Of a stretch of DNA of 64,000 nucleotides, positions 11,817-22,368 are shown one piece after another (position 1 is the stretch's first letter; every line of letters begins with the position of its first letter). The notes under the pieces were generated by a model. The model did no database searches. It was not told where the DNA came from and saw nothing but the letters and a program-made list of their open reading frames with translations. The stretch is from contig NC_073693.1 in assembly GCF_029784155.1 (NCBI RefSeq), forward strand, positions 281,311,456-281,375,455, in the 5' to 3' direction. Position numbers and translations under genes: made by a program. Source of the stretch: Uranotaenia lowii. Lineage: Eukaryota; Arthropoda; Insecta; Diptera; Culicidae.

Positions 11817-12190
11817 ATTCCGTGCACCCATGTTGAAATATCCGCATCCGATGTGGTCTATCAGATAGGCTGGCGCGAGTCTGGTCTAGGTATACCAGGC
11901 GTACTGGGTTCGATTCCCCGTATCGGCAAGAAAATTCTTGGGTTCAAACCCCATAAGTTGCCGACAGGTAAAAAGTGTTTCCTCTTATAATAAGAATGTT
12001 CTATCAGTTGCCAGCTGGTCAGGTATATACACGGGTGCCGGAATACCTGTAAGTGAACTTGCATTGGAAATTTGTCGAGCCTAATAATCTAAGAATGCTT
12101 GTGAATACCTACTTGGGCAGAAACTGCGGTGAATCCGTACACTCATGGTGGATAACCAACATATAAGAATATATCGTGCACCCATGATGA
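11817..12190 (-). repeat. Three inverted copies of the CACCATGGGTGCACGG motif
   Basis: Copies at 11817-11839, 12128-12150 and 12174-12190 read on the minus strand as variants of CATCATGGGTGCACG. Together with the three plus-strand copies they make the element's interior roughly symmetrical. Function unknown; an array of transposase-binding sites or a nested palindromic element are both possible. Confidence 0.65.
11850..12065 (+). mobile_element. tRNA-derived SINE-like sequence
   Basis: A tRNA-like head of about 75 bp carries an A-box-like GGTCTATCAGATAGGCTGG and a strong B-box, GGGTTCGATTCCCC, near 11906-11919. A second B-box-like string, GGGTTCAAACCCC, follows about 20 bp later. Downstream is a non-tRNA body of about 120 bp. 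The arrangement fits a tRNA-related SINE transcribed by polymerase III, lying inside the piggyBac-like element. No target duplication or A-tail was identified, so the ends are approximate. Confidence 0.55.
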
Positions 12191-12653
12191 AATATCATTT
12201 AAATTATTCAGTTTCATAGCTGATGTCTTCAAATTTGAATAAATAAGTACTCAATTCATAATTATTTTACTCATTCTAGTTTAGTATAAAACATATTTAT
12301 CACCTAAAACTACTCGATTACTCGAATGGACATGTATTAAATATAACATAACTTTTACAAATCTAGATGAAATTTCGCCAAATTTTGACAGAAAGTTCGA
12401 TTATAGCTTAACAACAGAACAGATAAAAAAAATTGGGAGTCAAGTGCTTGAAGCGCCACACAGCGGCCAATCCGAGAACTTTTTCTTCAAATCATCACGA
12501 CTTCGCATCGAAATTCAATAATTTCATAACGAATGACACACTTCTGCCCACCATAAATCAACTAGGACTCATTGTCTTGAATGTAGCTTGCAAATGAAAC
12601 CAAAAGCAAGCGAAAAAAATTTATCTTGTTTGAGTTATAGGGTTGTGAATTTT

Positions 12654-12672
12654 ACCAGTCATTCTGACTGGT
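12654..12672. repeat. Subterminal hairpin ACCAGTC/GACTGGT, right inner
   Basis: ACCAGTC (12654-12660) and GACTGGT (12666-12672) with a 5-nt loop. The surrounding sequence through CACGGTCCG is the inverted counterpart of the left hairpin. Confidence 0.8.
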
Positions 12673-12846
12673 CACGGTCCGAGTGTCCATTCGTCCATTC
12701 CAGGCGAAATTTTTCTCGCTTATTAAAAGTGCTAATGGAATAAAAAATACACAATTTTGTAGAGACTCAAAATTCATGAAAAGTCGTATTTTTTGCACAT
12801 TTTTAAAGCGAAGTATGCAAAAGATATTCAACAAACAAAGTGTCCA

Positions 12847-12865
12847 ACCAGTCTTTTTGACTGGT
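12847..12865. repeat. Subterminal hairpin ACCAGTC/GACTGGT, right outer
   Basis: A third hairpin, 15 bp from the right terminus, with no equivalent next to the left terminus. The right end therefore carries two hairpins and the left end one. Confidence 0.75.
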
Positions 12866-12884
12866 GCGGTCTTTCTAGTGTTAA

Positions 12885-12995
12885 ATAGCTTCTGATCCAT
12901 GCACAAAATCTCTCAGAAAATCCCAGGCGTTCTAGCTTTAAAAGTAAAATTAAGTGATTAACTGAGTCAGATGCCGCAGTGATGTCCGTGTAACT
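12885..12995 (-). pseudogene. Jockey/CR1-like LINE RT, 5' portion (split by insertion)
   Basis: Minus-strand reading gives YTDITAASDSVNHLILLLKL followed by ERLGF and WIRSYL, the motif A region of a LINE RT (YTD...D, here AASD where AFD is usual). It runs directly up to the TTAA at 12881-12884 and continues in phase into the fragment at 9900-10810. The LINE appears truncated near 13000; sequence to the right is unrelated. Confidence 0.8.
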
Positions 12996-13309
12996 TGGTG
13001 CACCACTAGGTGCTGCCAAACTGTTTGTTTATTCGGACAGTGTTGCACTGGTTTTGTCCTGGTGTTGCACTGCCATCGGGCGGTGTTGCCCCGAAAATTT
13101 TGTCAGTGTTGCGAGAGAGCGTGTGAGTGAGTGAGGTAGCAATACACTGGCGACGATTTGTGTTTGTTTTTATCGAGTAGGGTGGAACATTGAACAAGGG
13201 GAGAAAACAAATACGGTTTCAGTCTCCATTCTGGCGCGCTCACATTTGGGATGCCACAGTGAAAGTGTTCGGTTGCCAGTGCTCGATTCGCTGGGTGATT
13301 CTCCACGAC
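12996..13309. other. GC-richer GTGTTGC-repeat stretch, unidentified
   Basis: Moderately GC-rich with GTGTTGC-type words recurring at about 13038, 13060, 13083 and 13103, followed by GAGAGAGCGTGTGAGTGAGTGAG. It may be part of an untranslated region or the end of another element. No coding frame is convincing. Confidence 0.35.
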
Positions 13310-14070
13310 ACGGACGAAGCTTTAGACAACTTCTAGACCAAAATCACCCGACACACCTTAATTGATCCCAGAAAGTTTAAATATAGCAAGATAGTTCTGC
13401 CATCTACGACTTAAAACTTTGACTGATTGAAAAAAAAAAATTTTATATTTTTTGGATTCATTTTCAACCTAGAATCTATTTTTTATTATTTGAGGCGCTT
13501 GGAATCAGAGGGGTACAAGTGCCTAAATGGTAGTTTCAAGAAAACGCGCTTCAATGTTGTGAAGGTGCTCGATTTTTCATAGATATTTCTAATTCGAGCA
13601 CTTTTCATTCAATCGAAAAAGTATTAAAAAAGTTATAAAAAATTCGAGTTTCGCTCCAGATGTACAATGGAACATGAAGAATCGTTAGGTATATTTAACA
13701 CAAAAATGATGATTTTGGAATTTGGACCCCTCTGATCCCGAAGGCCTTATTTCATGTTATGTTGATGAAGATATTAAGCAGTTTGATAAAGTAATATAGC
13801 TCAAAAGTCAAATTCCTTAGTGCTAGAGGAAAATTTCCTGAAAACCTCTTTTAAAACCTCTGTAATACCAGAAACCGCCAAATAGTTCGTGAAAGCATTA
13901 TTATATACTTTCACAAAGTAAATTGGAAGAAATAATCTTGAATTTTGTGGAAAAACATAAGTGAAACTATTCGTATTTTGCAAATTAAAAACAAATTGTT
14001 GAAGAAAATTTTGAGGAAATTCAACCATTCAATATTTTTACAAGCAAAACTCATTCTTGTTTCGCTCACT
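13310..14070. repeat. Partial copy of the foldback family seen at 24650-26107
   Basis: Shares the string CTGCCATCTACGACTT, the sequence around TCAAATTCCTTAGT, and the terminal GTTTCGCTCACTG with the loop and right arm of the element at 24650-26107. Only one arm is present here. A MITE at 13501-13739 interrupts it; the equivalent site in the other copy is empty. Confidence 0.65.
13501..13739. mobile_element. MITE with ATCAGAGGGG terminal inverted repeats
   Basis: About 239 bp. The left end reads GGAATCAGAGGGGTACAA; the right end, reverse-complemented, reads GGGATCAGAGGGGTCCAA. No ORF. Its absence from the related repeat near 25690-25710 supports a discrete insertion. The target duplication is not clear. 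Confidence 0.65.
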
Positions 14071-14273
14071 GTATTTTTAAAACTTATTTAGAGAAGGTAT
14101 ACCGAATCAGAATGGTATTATAGAAATTCCAGGTTTATTTTAGCTTTTATAAAGTCATCCAACTTGACGAGTTTAAAAATTACTTCACTTCAGGATTGTG
14201 AATCTCATCATCGAAAATGAATCTTAACAGGGCAGATCCACTTACTTGAATTTGACCACATTTTGAACATAAA

Positions 14274-16299
14274 GCAGGGCCGTAGGAAGAACCGACTCAT
14301 GGGGGGTTGTTGATGACTGGTTTTAACATATGATTTGATTTTTCCCCCAACAATGCAGGAATACAAAAAAATAACACAAATTATGTTTGTAACTATATGA
14401 TTATTAATATTAATATACTTTTACATTAAAAGTTTTCGAATTAAATCGTAACTTTAGAAAATTGGTCCTAAACCTAAAAAGTGAGCTTAATTCGATCGAT
14501 GGTTGAAATCTTTAAATTTTTTCAAGAGTTCAGTAGATCAAACTTTGTTGATTTAAGCATGAGTTTTTTTAGGAGAGCCTTCCATTTCTTTAAAAAAAAC
14601 TTATTCTATACTCAAATCACACAAGCCAATCTTCCAAACACTTTTGCAAATTCAAAGATTCTACACTTTGATCAAAATAAATCCATTTTTTTTTTCAATG
14701 GGATAAAAGGATTTGGGATAATATTTTTATTGGATCAAATCTGCATTATGCAAATTTGAATATCAAATTGAATAATATCAAATTGAATAAATATTGATTT
14801 TAAGTTGCAATTTAACTTAAAAAAAATTGCAATATTTTGTGGACTTAATACGAGATATCTCGTTTTTTCGCATGACGCTAGTGTCCTCCATAAAAAAGCA
14901 TAATTTAAATGTTATTAATCAAAAAATGAAACCTCATTCAACCAAATTTAACGCAACACTGTCCGTTACTCAAATATATTGAATAAGCAGAATTTTGTCT
15001 ATTAGTTTCTGAAATATAAAATGCCGAATTATGGTGCCTAAGGGCCCAGATTTTCTCGCGGTCCTTAATGTGTTAATTTAATAATGTTAAACAATACACC
15101 GAGAAAATATGGAATTATGTGCACATTTTTGAGGTGAAGATCAGGTACATGTTCCTATAACATCAAATATTTTGCATAAAGAATCAATTCCATATTAATA
15201 ATCCTGTGGATGATTTTTTAAAATAAAATTAGGGTTTTTTGAACAAAAAACAAAATTTAGAGCATTAACTCAAATTTCACTTTTATTGTCATTTTCAGCT
15301 AAACTGTGTGTACAAGCTAATCTTGGATGAAAATTTGAAATCTAGAAAATTGAATTGACAAGCAATCTTAAGTTCACAATATCTTGAATTCCTCAACAAT
15401 TTATGTAGATTGTAAAATTTATTTACAAGCTAAATCTTTTTTCTGAATTTTGAATCTGGACTTTTGACACTGAATGTTGAACCTGAATTCAAAATTTGAG
15501 CTAGGAATCTGTATCCGAATTTCTATACGATTTCTGAAATGTACAAAAAATACGATTTCCAAATCTTAATTCCTGATTAGAATTTTATGAGCCAAGTGGT
15601 AGAGCCTCCATTCAAGAATCAATTTTTAAAATAGTTTAGGTTTAATATAAATTCACTAATTAAATTATTTATTTTAATCTGTATTGTGAATGTGATTAAT
15701 GTATGAATTTTATATGATGAATGTGAATCTGGATTCAGGATTCAATTTGGGTTCGACATTTCGAAAAGCTTTAAATGTTAGAAAAATGAAGTATAGGAGC
15801 TTGAATTTGAATATAAAACAAAATTTCCCTAAAAACATGATTCAAATTTGTCATGAAATTTTTTTTCTGGACTTTTGTGTTATGAAATGCAAAAATCAAC
15901 TTGAACCAGGATTTAAAAGCAGTTTTTCATTTCTAACTTTTTATGATTTTTCGAACTGAAAATCAAGAATACTGAACTGGATTTTGGTTAAGGGAATCAT
16001 AAAATCAGAACGTCCGAAGTGGGTTTGATTTATGTTGAAATTTAATACTCAGACCTGAATTTCTATGAACAAGTGAGAGAATTTTGAAAAAGTGTGGAAG
16101 AATTTTGAACTTGAAATGGCTTTTTGGCAATTATTTTAGTTTAGATTGTTACTCTTGATTAACCTTACTCTGTTATCATAATTTGTTTCCAAATTTAAAA
16201 TTTTAAGTGTAAAGTAGAATACCTCGCTTGCTTTTTTGGATCTTCATAGGGGAGGGGGTTACCCCCAAACTGCTCCCCCCCCTGTTCCTACGGCCATGC
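14274..16299. mobile_element. GGCCGTAGGAA-terminal family, copy 1
   Basis: About 2.0 kb. Inverted ends are GCAGGGCCGTAGGAA (left) and GCATGGCCGTAGGAA (right, reverse complement). The termini are next to G-rich (left) and C-rich (right) runs. The AT-rich interior has no credible protein but shares blocks with the copies at 19733-21409 and 46174-48180, for example around ATCGATGGTTGAAATCTT and TTTCTGAAATGTACA. A TTAA-flanked MITE is inserted in it. Superfamily unknown; a non-autonomous DNA transposon is the simplest reading. Confidence 0.65.
14816..15072. mobile_element. TTAA-flanked MITE, copy nested in the GGCCGTAGGAA family
   Basis: Related to the better-preserved copy at 19214-19451: shared landmarks are CGAGATATCTCG-like sequence, CGCTAGTGT, AAGCATAATT, and the right end GGTCCTTAATGTG followed by TTAA (15073-15076). 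The left terminus is eroded, so its coordinate is approximate. Confidence 0.6.
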
Positions 16300-16899
16300 C
16301 TATAAGGTACACCGGGGTCAGCGGGGACGGTTTTTCGTAAAGTTCAACTTAAGAAAATCCTTAAAAAATTTGAAGTGGATCAATTTTGATAAAATTACGT
16401 TTAATTCGATGCATAACATGTTGTTTACAAACGCTGAAAAGATGAGCTTGATAGATGCAACGCGAAAATAGTTGTCATATAAATTGTTATGCAGCCGTCC
16501 ATGTCTTCAATTACCCCGCTTAATGGGAATGTGGGTACGGTAGATTTTCCCTTTGATTTTTCAGAAAACTTTCAGCAAACTTGTATTTTCCTGGTTGAAA
16601 TCGTTAATTTATTGCTCGAACAGTCCTACATTTTGTAGGACATCTTTCAATGTAATGGTCATCTTACCATGTAAAGGTAGTAAGGCATCTTTCAGTGATT
16701 ATTGTATGTAATTTATGTTGTAACACACTAGAACCGATTCTATCGAAAATATAAATTTTTTTTAGAATACCAAATACTTTTACTTATTATTAAACTATCA
16801 TATAATATAATAAAAAAAACCCCAACACCAGAAGTGTGAACCAACGTGTATGAATACGAAATATTTTCAAATTAGTTTACAAACATATATTTTAAATTA
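16300..16899. other. AT-rich sequence with a G-rich edge
   Basis: Begins with ACCGGGGTCAGCGGGGACGG (16311-16330), which looks like an element terminus; a partner CCCCGC string occurs near 16516. The rest is AT-rich and contains no gene I can support. Confidence 0.35.
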
Positions 16900-18560
16900 A
16901 AGAAATCAATCTAAGCACTTCAACCCTGAACCCTCACTAATCCATCATTCCTAAGACCAAACGAGACCCCACTTCAAATCAGATCAAACCGAACCGATCC
17001 GGACCGCGTGTGCGCAAATTTGTTCAAAGGGCCCGCTTTTTTCCTGCGACTTCAACTCCTAATCCAAAATGGGGCATAAAAAATGTCAAGGTTATCTGAA
17101 TCGAAACTATTTGGCTGATACACTGGACCGCAGCGGCGAAAATCTACCGCACCAAGACGTTGGTTTGGGAATGCGCGCATCGGATTCGATTAGATCCAAA
17201 AATCTAAGCTCGATTTTTTTCCAAAACCCTTTGATTTGGTGCGTTAGAGCAGATTGTCCTTCGAGGTCCACGTAGAGATGACCCCCAAAACTGATGCCGC
17301 AATCCTACCAGATAGTCGTCGTCGTCGTCGTCGATGATCCATGTGCCAAGTACTTTAAGATTTTTTTTTCATTTTCTCAACAAGAAGAACCAGACCCAGC
17401 AACATGGGTGTGGGACGTAGCTAATTCGTTTGATCTTAGCCGCTGCTCAGCAGTAGCGAAGCTTAAGCTTCATATAAGGTAGATTTTCTCAAAAGACCTT
17501 CTTTAGGACCCAAAACGAAACGATTCAGGCTCGCGCCTGCACACTTTTGGGGTCTCTCTCTCTTGTCATTGTCGTCTTCGTCGGTTCGTCACTTGGTCAC
17601 TTGGAATGGGTTGTCTGAAAAGCTGGCTACCGTTGATGAACCTCATCATCATCAACATCAGCATCTGTAAATGTAACCTTCTTCCCCGGCCAGATCCGAT
17701 CCGACCCAACTGGAAAAGTTCTTCTCATTCTCGGGGTGCCAGGGACGATGGAGCTTTATAAATAATTATAAGCTCGAACCTGAGAAGTCATTCGTCGTTG
17801 ATTTAGTCCGGCCGATCGACCCAAAAGACCGGTCAGTAAGCAGCCGGGTGCCGATAAATGTGGCCGCCGTCATTTGGACCCCAAACGGAGTTAATCGAGG
17901 AAGTCCTTGAGGCGAAAATAAGTATGGGAATGTCAACGATTCAGCGCGCAAAAAGATCCACAATCCTCCAAATTAGTCAACCAAACCAGAGAGGGTTGAG
18001 GCAAGCAGGGAAGGATGACCTTAATCAGAAGTACAGTGACATCTGGGGGAAAACGACGACGCCGATCGGACCTGTAGATTTTTCCGTAGGTTCGATACCA
18101 GCAGCAGAAAACAAAACGAATCGAAAGCAAAATGACTTTATAATGACTCCAAATGAAGACCGGTACCGTATAATTAACGGCTTCCAGGCTTCCAGGAGAG
18201 ATCATCTTTCGATTCCCGAATGCAATCGGTCCGTCCGGTAATTCCAGTAGCCATTCAGCCGGTGGGTAATCAGCTATTAATCCTTCCTGGCCAGGATGCC
18301 TCAGAGGGTTCTTTCAATCGACACCGAGGGTCCATCAAGGATCCGCAAATTGTATATCCCTTCCAGATCTTTGAATGAAATCTGCAACTGACTAAAGCAA
18401 TTTCCGTTTGATAGCCCTCGGGGTGCTCTTCTCTGACTGGGAAATGTTCTACTCTGTCCTAGGGTGCTTAATCGCTAAGCGCACGGCACCCTCCCAAATA
18501 AACGCAATTCAATCAATCTACTCTGTCCGTCATCTTCAAAGTGGGGAGCCTTACCTTTAA
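16900..18560. other. GC-richer block, possible unique host sequence
   Basis: Base composition rises clearly above the AT-rich surroundings. It contains a short (GTC)n run near 17316-17334, a CT run near 17553 and several ORFs of 60-127 codons on both strands, none with a recognisable domain. No match to other parts of the window was seen, so it may be single-copy host sequence such as intron or regulatory DNA. No exon can be defended. Confidence 0.4.
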
Positions 18561-19209
18561 GTCAATATTTGAAGAAGCTACAAAAATGATAAAGAGACCC
18601 AAATGTTCAGTTGGTTGATATTGGAAAGAGTTAGCATACAATTATCCATTTAATTGAAGCTTCGATATAAACAAGGTTCATTATATTATTCGTTGATTTG
18701 CAAAGTTAAAGTTTATTTGGCGTACACTTATAAGATAGCTTGGGACGTTGAACGCCATTCTTTGTTTTTCATATGCGATGAAATTCCAGCTTTGGTTTTT
18801 TTTTTGGCTTTTTTTTCGCCGGTTTCATAATACAACTGGAAACGGGAGAATTTTTAAACAGGATAAAAAAATTGTTTATTCCAGTTGGTATATACCCAAT
18901 ATTCACATAGCAATTCTGAACAAAATATACATAAAGCCTATCCACATAAGGATTTTCCAGCATTAAAGCTCATTTTAATATGCGGTATAGAATGACAAAA
19001 TGTTATTTTAGTCAAAATTCTTAGACTATTACTCAATTATTACGTGATTCGAGTACGGAAACGTTGTCAGGCAAACGAGAGACAGTTAGGGTTGGAAAGA
19101 AACTTATTGAATGCTCAAACCAGGAGGCATATAAAAGATCTTATTTGTAACGGCAAAGATACAATTCAGCCTTTCCACATTTGACTTGTTTTTTTAAAAA
19201 CATACTTGC
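18561..19209. other. AT-rich sequence, no recognised feature
   Basis: AT-rich non-coding sequence between the GC-richer block and the MITE. Nothing specific is supported. Confidence 0.35.
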
Positions 19210-19213
19210 TTAA

Positions 19214-19451
19214 CACATTGCGGGCAAAACACGAGATATTTCGATTTTTCGCTTGCCGCTAGTGTTCTCCAATAAGAAGCATAATTCCAATGTAATAATT
19301 CATCAATAATGCTTTATTCTACAAAGCAAATACAACACTTTCAGTAACTCACAAATACTGAATTTGATTAATTGAACCAAATAGTTTCTGAGATTAAGAA
19401 TACTGAATATTGATGTCTTCCGGTTTAGATTTCTTCGCGGCCCTTAATGTG
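19214..19451. mobile_element. TTAA-flanked MITE with CACATT termini
   Basis: A 238-bp element between TTAA at 19210-19213 and 19452-19455. Left end CACATTGCGGGC, right end (reverse complement) CACATTAAGGGCC. No ORF. TTAA duplication suggests mobilisation by a piggyBac-type transposase, though the terminal sequence differs from the CACTAGA element at 10815-12880. Confidence 0.75.
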
Positions 19452-19455
19452 TTAA

Positions 19456-19732
19456 ATTCAGACATACACAAATGAAATGCAGTCAAATAACGGGCAATCA
19501 CACACTAGATCAGAGGTTTTCAAAGTGGTCGGTGAACCCATTTTAGAATTTTGGTGGCGTTGGAAGGGTTCAGAGGCGGTGAGGTTATATTGATTTTTGG
19601 TTAGCTAAAATTTAAGAAAAAATTGAATATTAACATGACAGTTTATAGTTCATGAAGTGGTTTATCGAGAACATACTAAACGTTTTATTTAGGTCCGATT
19701 CAAGACTGAATTCCAAAACATATCCTTATATA
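19456..19732. other. Spacer with a possible hAT-like terminus
   Basis: TCAGAGGTTTTCAAAGTGG at about 19510-19528 resembles the CAGNGGTTCTCAA-type ends of hAT transposons. No partner terminus or 8-bp duplication was found, so this is only suggestive. Confidence 0.25.
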
Positions 19733-21409
19733 CATGGCCGTAGGGAAGGGGGGGGGGGGGGTTTGGGGGTTAAATCCCCCTCCACCCATGAGTGTCCAAA
19801 AAGCAAGCGATGTATTCTACTCTACACTCAAAATTCTAAATTCATTATCAAATCATGATAATAGAGCAAAGATATTCAAGAGTAACTATCTGGACTAAAA
19901 ACTAATGCAAAAACCTCAAAAACCTCAAATCCCAAGTTCAAAATTCTGCTACAGTTTTTCAAAATTTTCTGGTTCTGGTTCCATATTTCCATAACCAAAA
20001 TTTTATTTCGACATACTTTCGTAATTCTGATTCTTTTGATTTTTTGATTTCCAGTTCATTTTGGTAATAGTTTTTCGAATAAGAAAAAAAGAAGATTTTT
20101 TTTATACAAATTCGAAGTTCTTAAACTTTATTCTTACACAAAATTCAATCATTTAAAGCTTCTATGTGGTGATCCAAAATTTAAAACTCAGATTTAGATT
20201 CACGTTTTAAATCAGATTCCCAAAACAGATAAAAAACAAATAATTCAAAAATTGAATTAAGATTGAATCATTACTACAGAATTTGAATAATAGATTCATG
20301 ATTGAGGGCCCCAAAACTTGGCTCATAAAATTCTAACCTGAATTTGATTTGGAAATCGAATTTTTGAACATTTCAGAAATCGTAAAGAAATTCGAAAACA
20401 GATTCAAAGTTCAATTTTTGAATTCAGGTTTTGAATTCAGATTTAAAATTCAGAAACAGAACCAGCTTGTGAGTAAGTTTTTAATCAACATAAAATTGTT
20501 GAGAAATTCAAAAGAGCATGAACTTAAGAATATGTTTGTCATTTAGATTTCAAGATTTCAATTTTTCTTAATTAGAATTAGTTTGTACAAACAATTCAGC
20601 TGAAAATCACAAATATAAAATAGAATTCGAGTTTATTTTCTAAATTTTGATTCATGCAAAATATCCCAAATTATATTTCAAATAAATCATCCATAGGATT
20701 TTCAGGAAACTTGTACCTGATGTTTACCTAAAGATTCTGCACAAAATTCTTTATTTTTTCGGTGTATTGTTTAACATTAATAATATTACTGTTAGTTAAG
20801 CCAAATTTCAAACTAAAATCATAAATTTAGTTCAAGTTTGCATCAAGCAAATTAGATCCGAAATTCTTTTTTGTAAAATTTTATTAATTTTCATCGAAGG
20901 TTAGAATCTTGGAATTTGCAAAGAGTTTAGAAGATTGGGCTTGTATGATTTGAGTAAAGAATAAGTTTTTTTTTAAGAAATTGAAGGCTACCCTGAAATG
21001 AACTCATTCATGCTCATATAAAATAACTTTGAAGTACAAGACTTTTAAACAAATTCAAAAATTTCAACCATCAATGAAAGCAAATTTCATATTTTGTTTC
21101 TAGAGGTTTTATTAAAAAAAAAAAATTAGCTCGCCCTTTAAATAGGCTAAGGACCAACGTTCTAAAGTAACTTTTTTCAAAGGTTTTATCAATGGCACTT
21201 TACCATCCATGTGGCATTCGTGTCTTCTCTTAAGTTACGATTTCATACGAAAACTATTTATTAATTAGTACTTTAATATGAATAATCATATAGTTGCAAA
21301 CATAAATTGTTTGAATTTTTTTTTTATTCGTGTGTTGTTGAGTAAAAAATCATTGGTAAAAATCAGCCACCAAACCCCCCCACATGAGTCGGTTCTTCCT
21401 ACGGCCCTG
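19733..21409. mobile_element. GGCCGTAGGAA-terminal family, copy 2 (inverted)
   Basis: About 1.68 kb, opposite in orientation to copy 1. The left end reads CATGGCCGTAGGGAA followed by a run of about 13 G. The right end, reverse-complemented, reads CCAGGGCCGTAGGAAGAACC then GACTCATG, as at the left end of copy 1. Internal blocks match copies 1 and 3 in reverse. No coding capacity. Confidence 0.65.
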
Positions 21410-22366
21410 GTTGTATAAATCTCCAGAAAGATTAAAAAAATATATAAAAAAAAATTTGCTTGACAAACAAAATTTAAAAAATCGCAGAAAAATTGTAATT
21501 TGTGTTTTGAAGTATTTTATTCTTCACCGAATAAAAAGTTTCAGAGGATTTTTATTTCATATTTCATCTTATTGTTTCTTCAATTCATTTTCACTTAAAA
21601 AAAATGTTGATAATAAATTGATTCTTAAATTGATTCTTACGACATCCAAATACAATCATCTTCTTTAGTAAATTTATCGAAACTTTTAGATACGAAACTT
21701 ACATTAGATTTTTATTTTGCGTGGAGTTTCAGCTGAGTTTTGTTGAAATATTTTCGTTACCCTGATAAACTGCATTGTTTTGGATTTCTGTGGAGAAAAA
21801 CTTTATTTCCTTAAACAGAAGGACGAACTCATAAGGCCAACATCAAGAAGCACAGTAAATTTAAGCAAAATTTGTATGCCACATTTGTATACAAAACCCT
21901 CAGAGCCAAAAGAGGAATAAATCATAAAATCATTTTCTTATATTATAAATCTTTTATATTATAAATCTCGGAAAATTACAGGTAGTCACAGTTTTAATTC
22001 CATCAAGAAATATGAAGAACATATTTTTTTTTTTAAATCTGAATTTAACATTGAATGAAAGCTTAGATACGAAGAATCATTTGACGTAACTAGCTCGAAA
22101 TAAATGATTTTTTCATTGTAGGTCACTTGTTTGATAATCAACTGAAATCATCTAAATCAACTAAAAAAATTTTTAAACCAATTTGTAATATTTAAATTTA
22201 ATTTTGTGTAACTTATTGGTTTAAGGTCTTCTTCAAATATGGAATCCCCAGAGCCGAAGCGTTATAAGTGCAAAAATAAACGATTTTGAGTTAATGATGC
22301 CAAAAGATTTTTCGTATTTAAAACTGTATTTGGTAAATATTAAGTATTATCTGAATGTTATCTATG
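21410..22366. other. AT-rich sequence, no recognised feature
   Basis: Very AT-rich. Short ORFs are low complexity. No repeat ends or RNA gene are supported. Confidence 0.35.
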
Positions 22367-22368
22367 TA

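Larger units (their letters stand above)
10815..12880. mobile_element. piggyBac-like non-autonomous element with TTAA duplication
   Basis: A 2,066-bp element bounded by TTAA at 10811-10814 and at 12881-12884. Its ends are inverted: left CACTAGAAGGACCG, right (reverse complement) CACTAGAAAGACCG, 13 of 14 identical. TTAA target duplication with CACTAGA-type termini is characteristic of the piggyBac superfamily. No transposase ORF is present. A subterminal inverted repeat of roughly 28 bp also occurs (about 10849-10879 and 12651-12682), centred on an ACCAGTC/GACTGGT hairpin. The element interrupts a LINE: the coding frame on each side joins in phase when the element and one TTAA are ignored, giving WIRSYLTNRR across the junction. 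Confidence 0.85.

Noticed and set aside
17858..18241. 127-codon plus-strand ORF in the GC-richer block
   Set aside because: A 90-codon ORF overlaps it on the other strand, and no domain or codon pattern supports coding.
16900..18560. Host exon or promoter in the GC-richer block
   Set aside because: Composition alone is suggestive; no conserved domain, splice-site pair or promoter motif could be defended.
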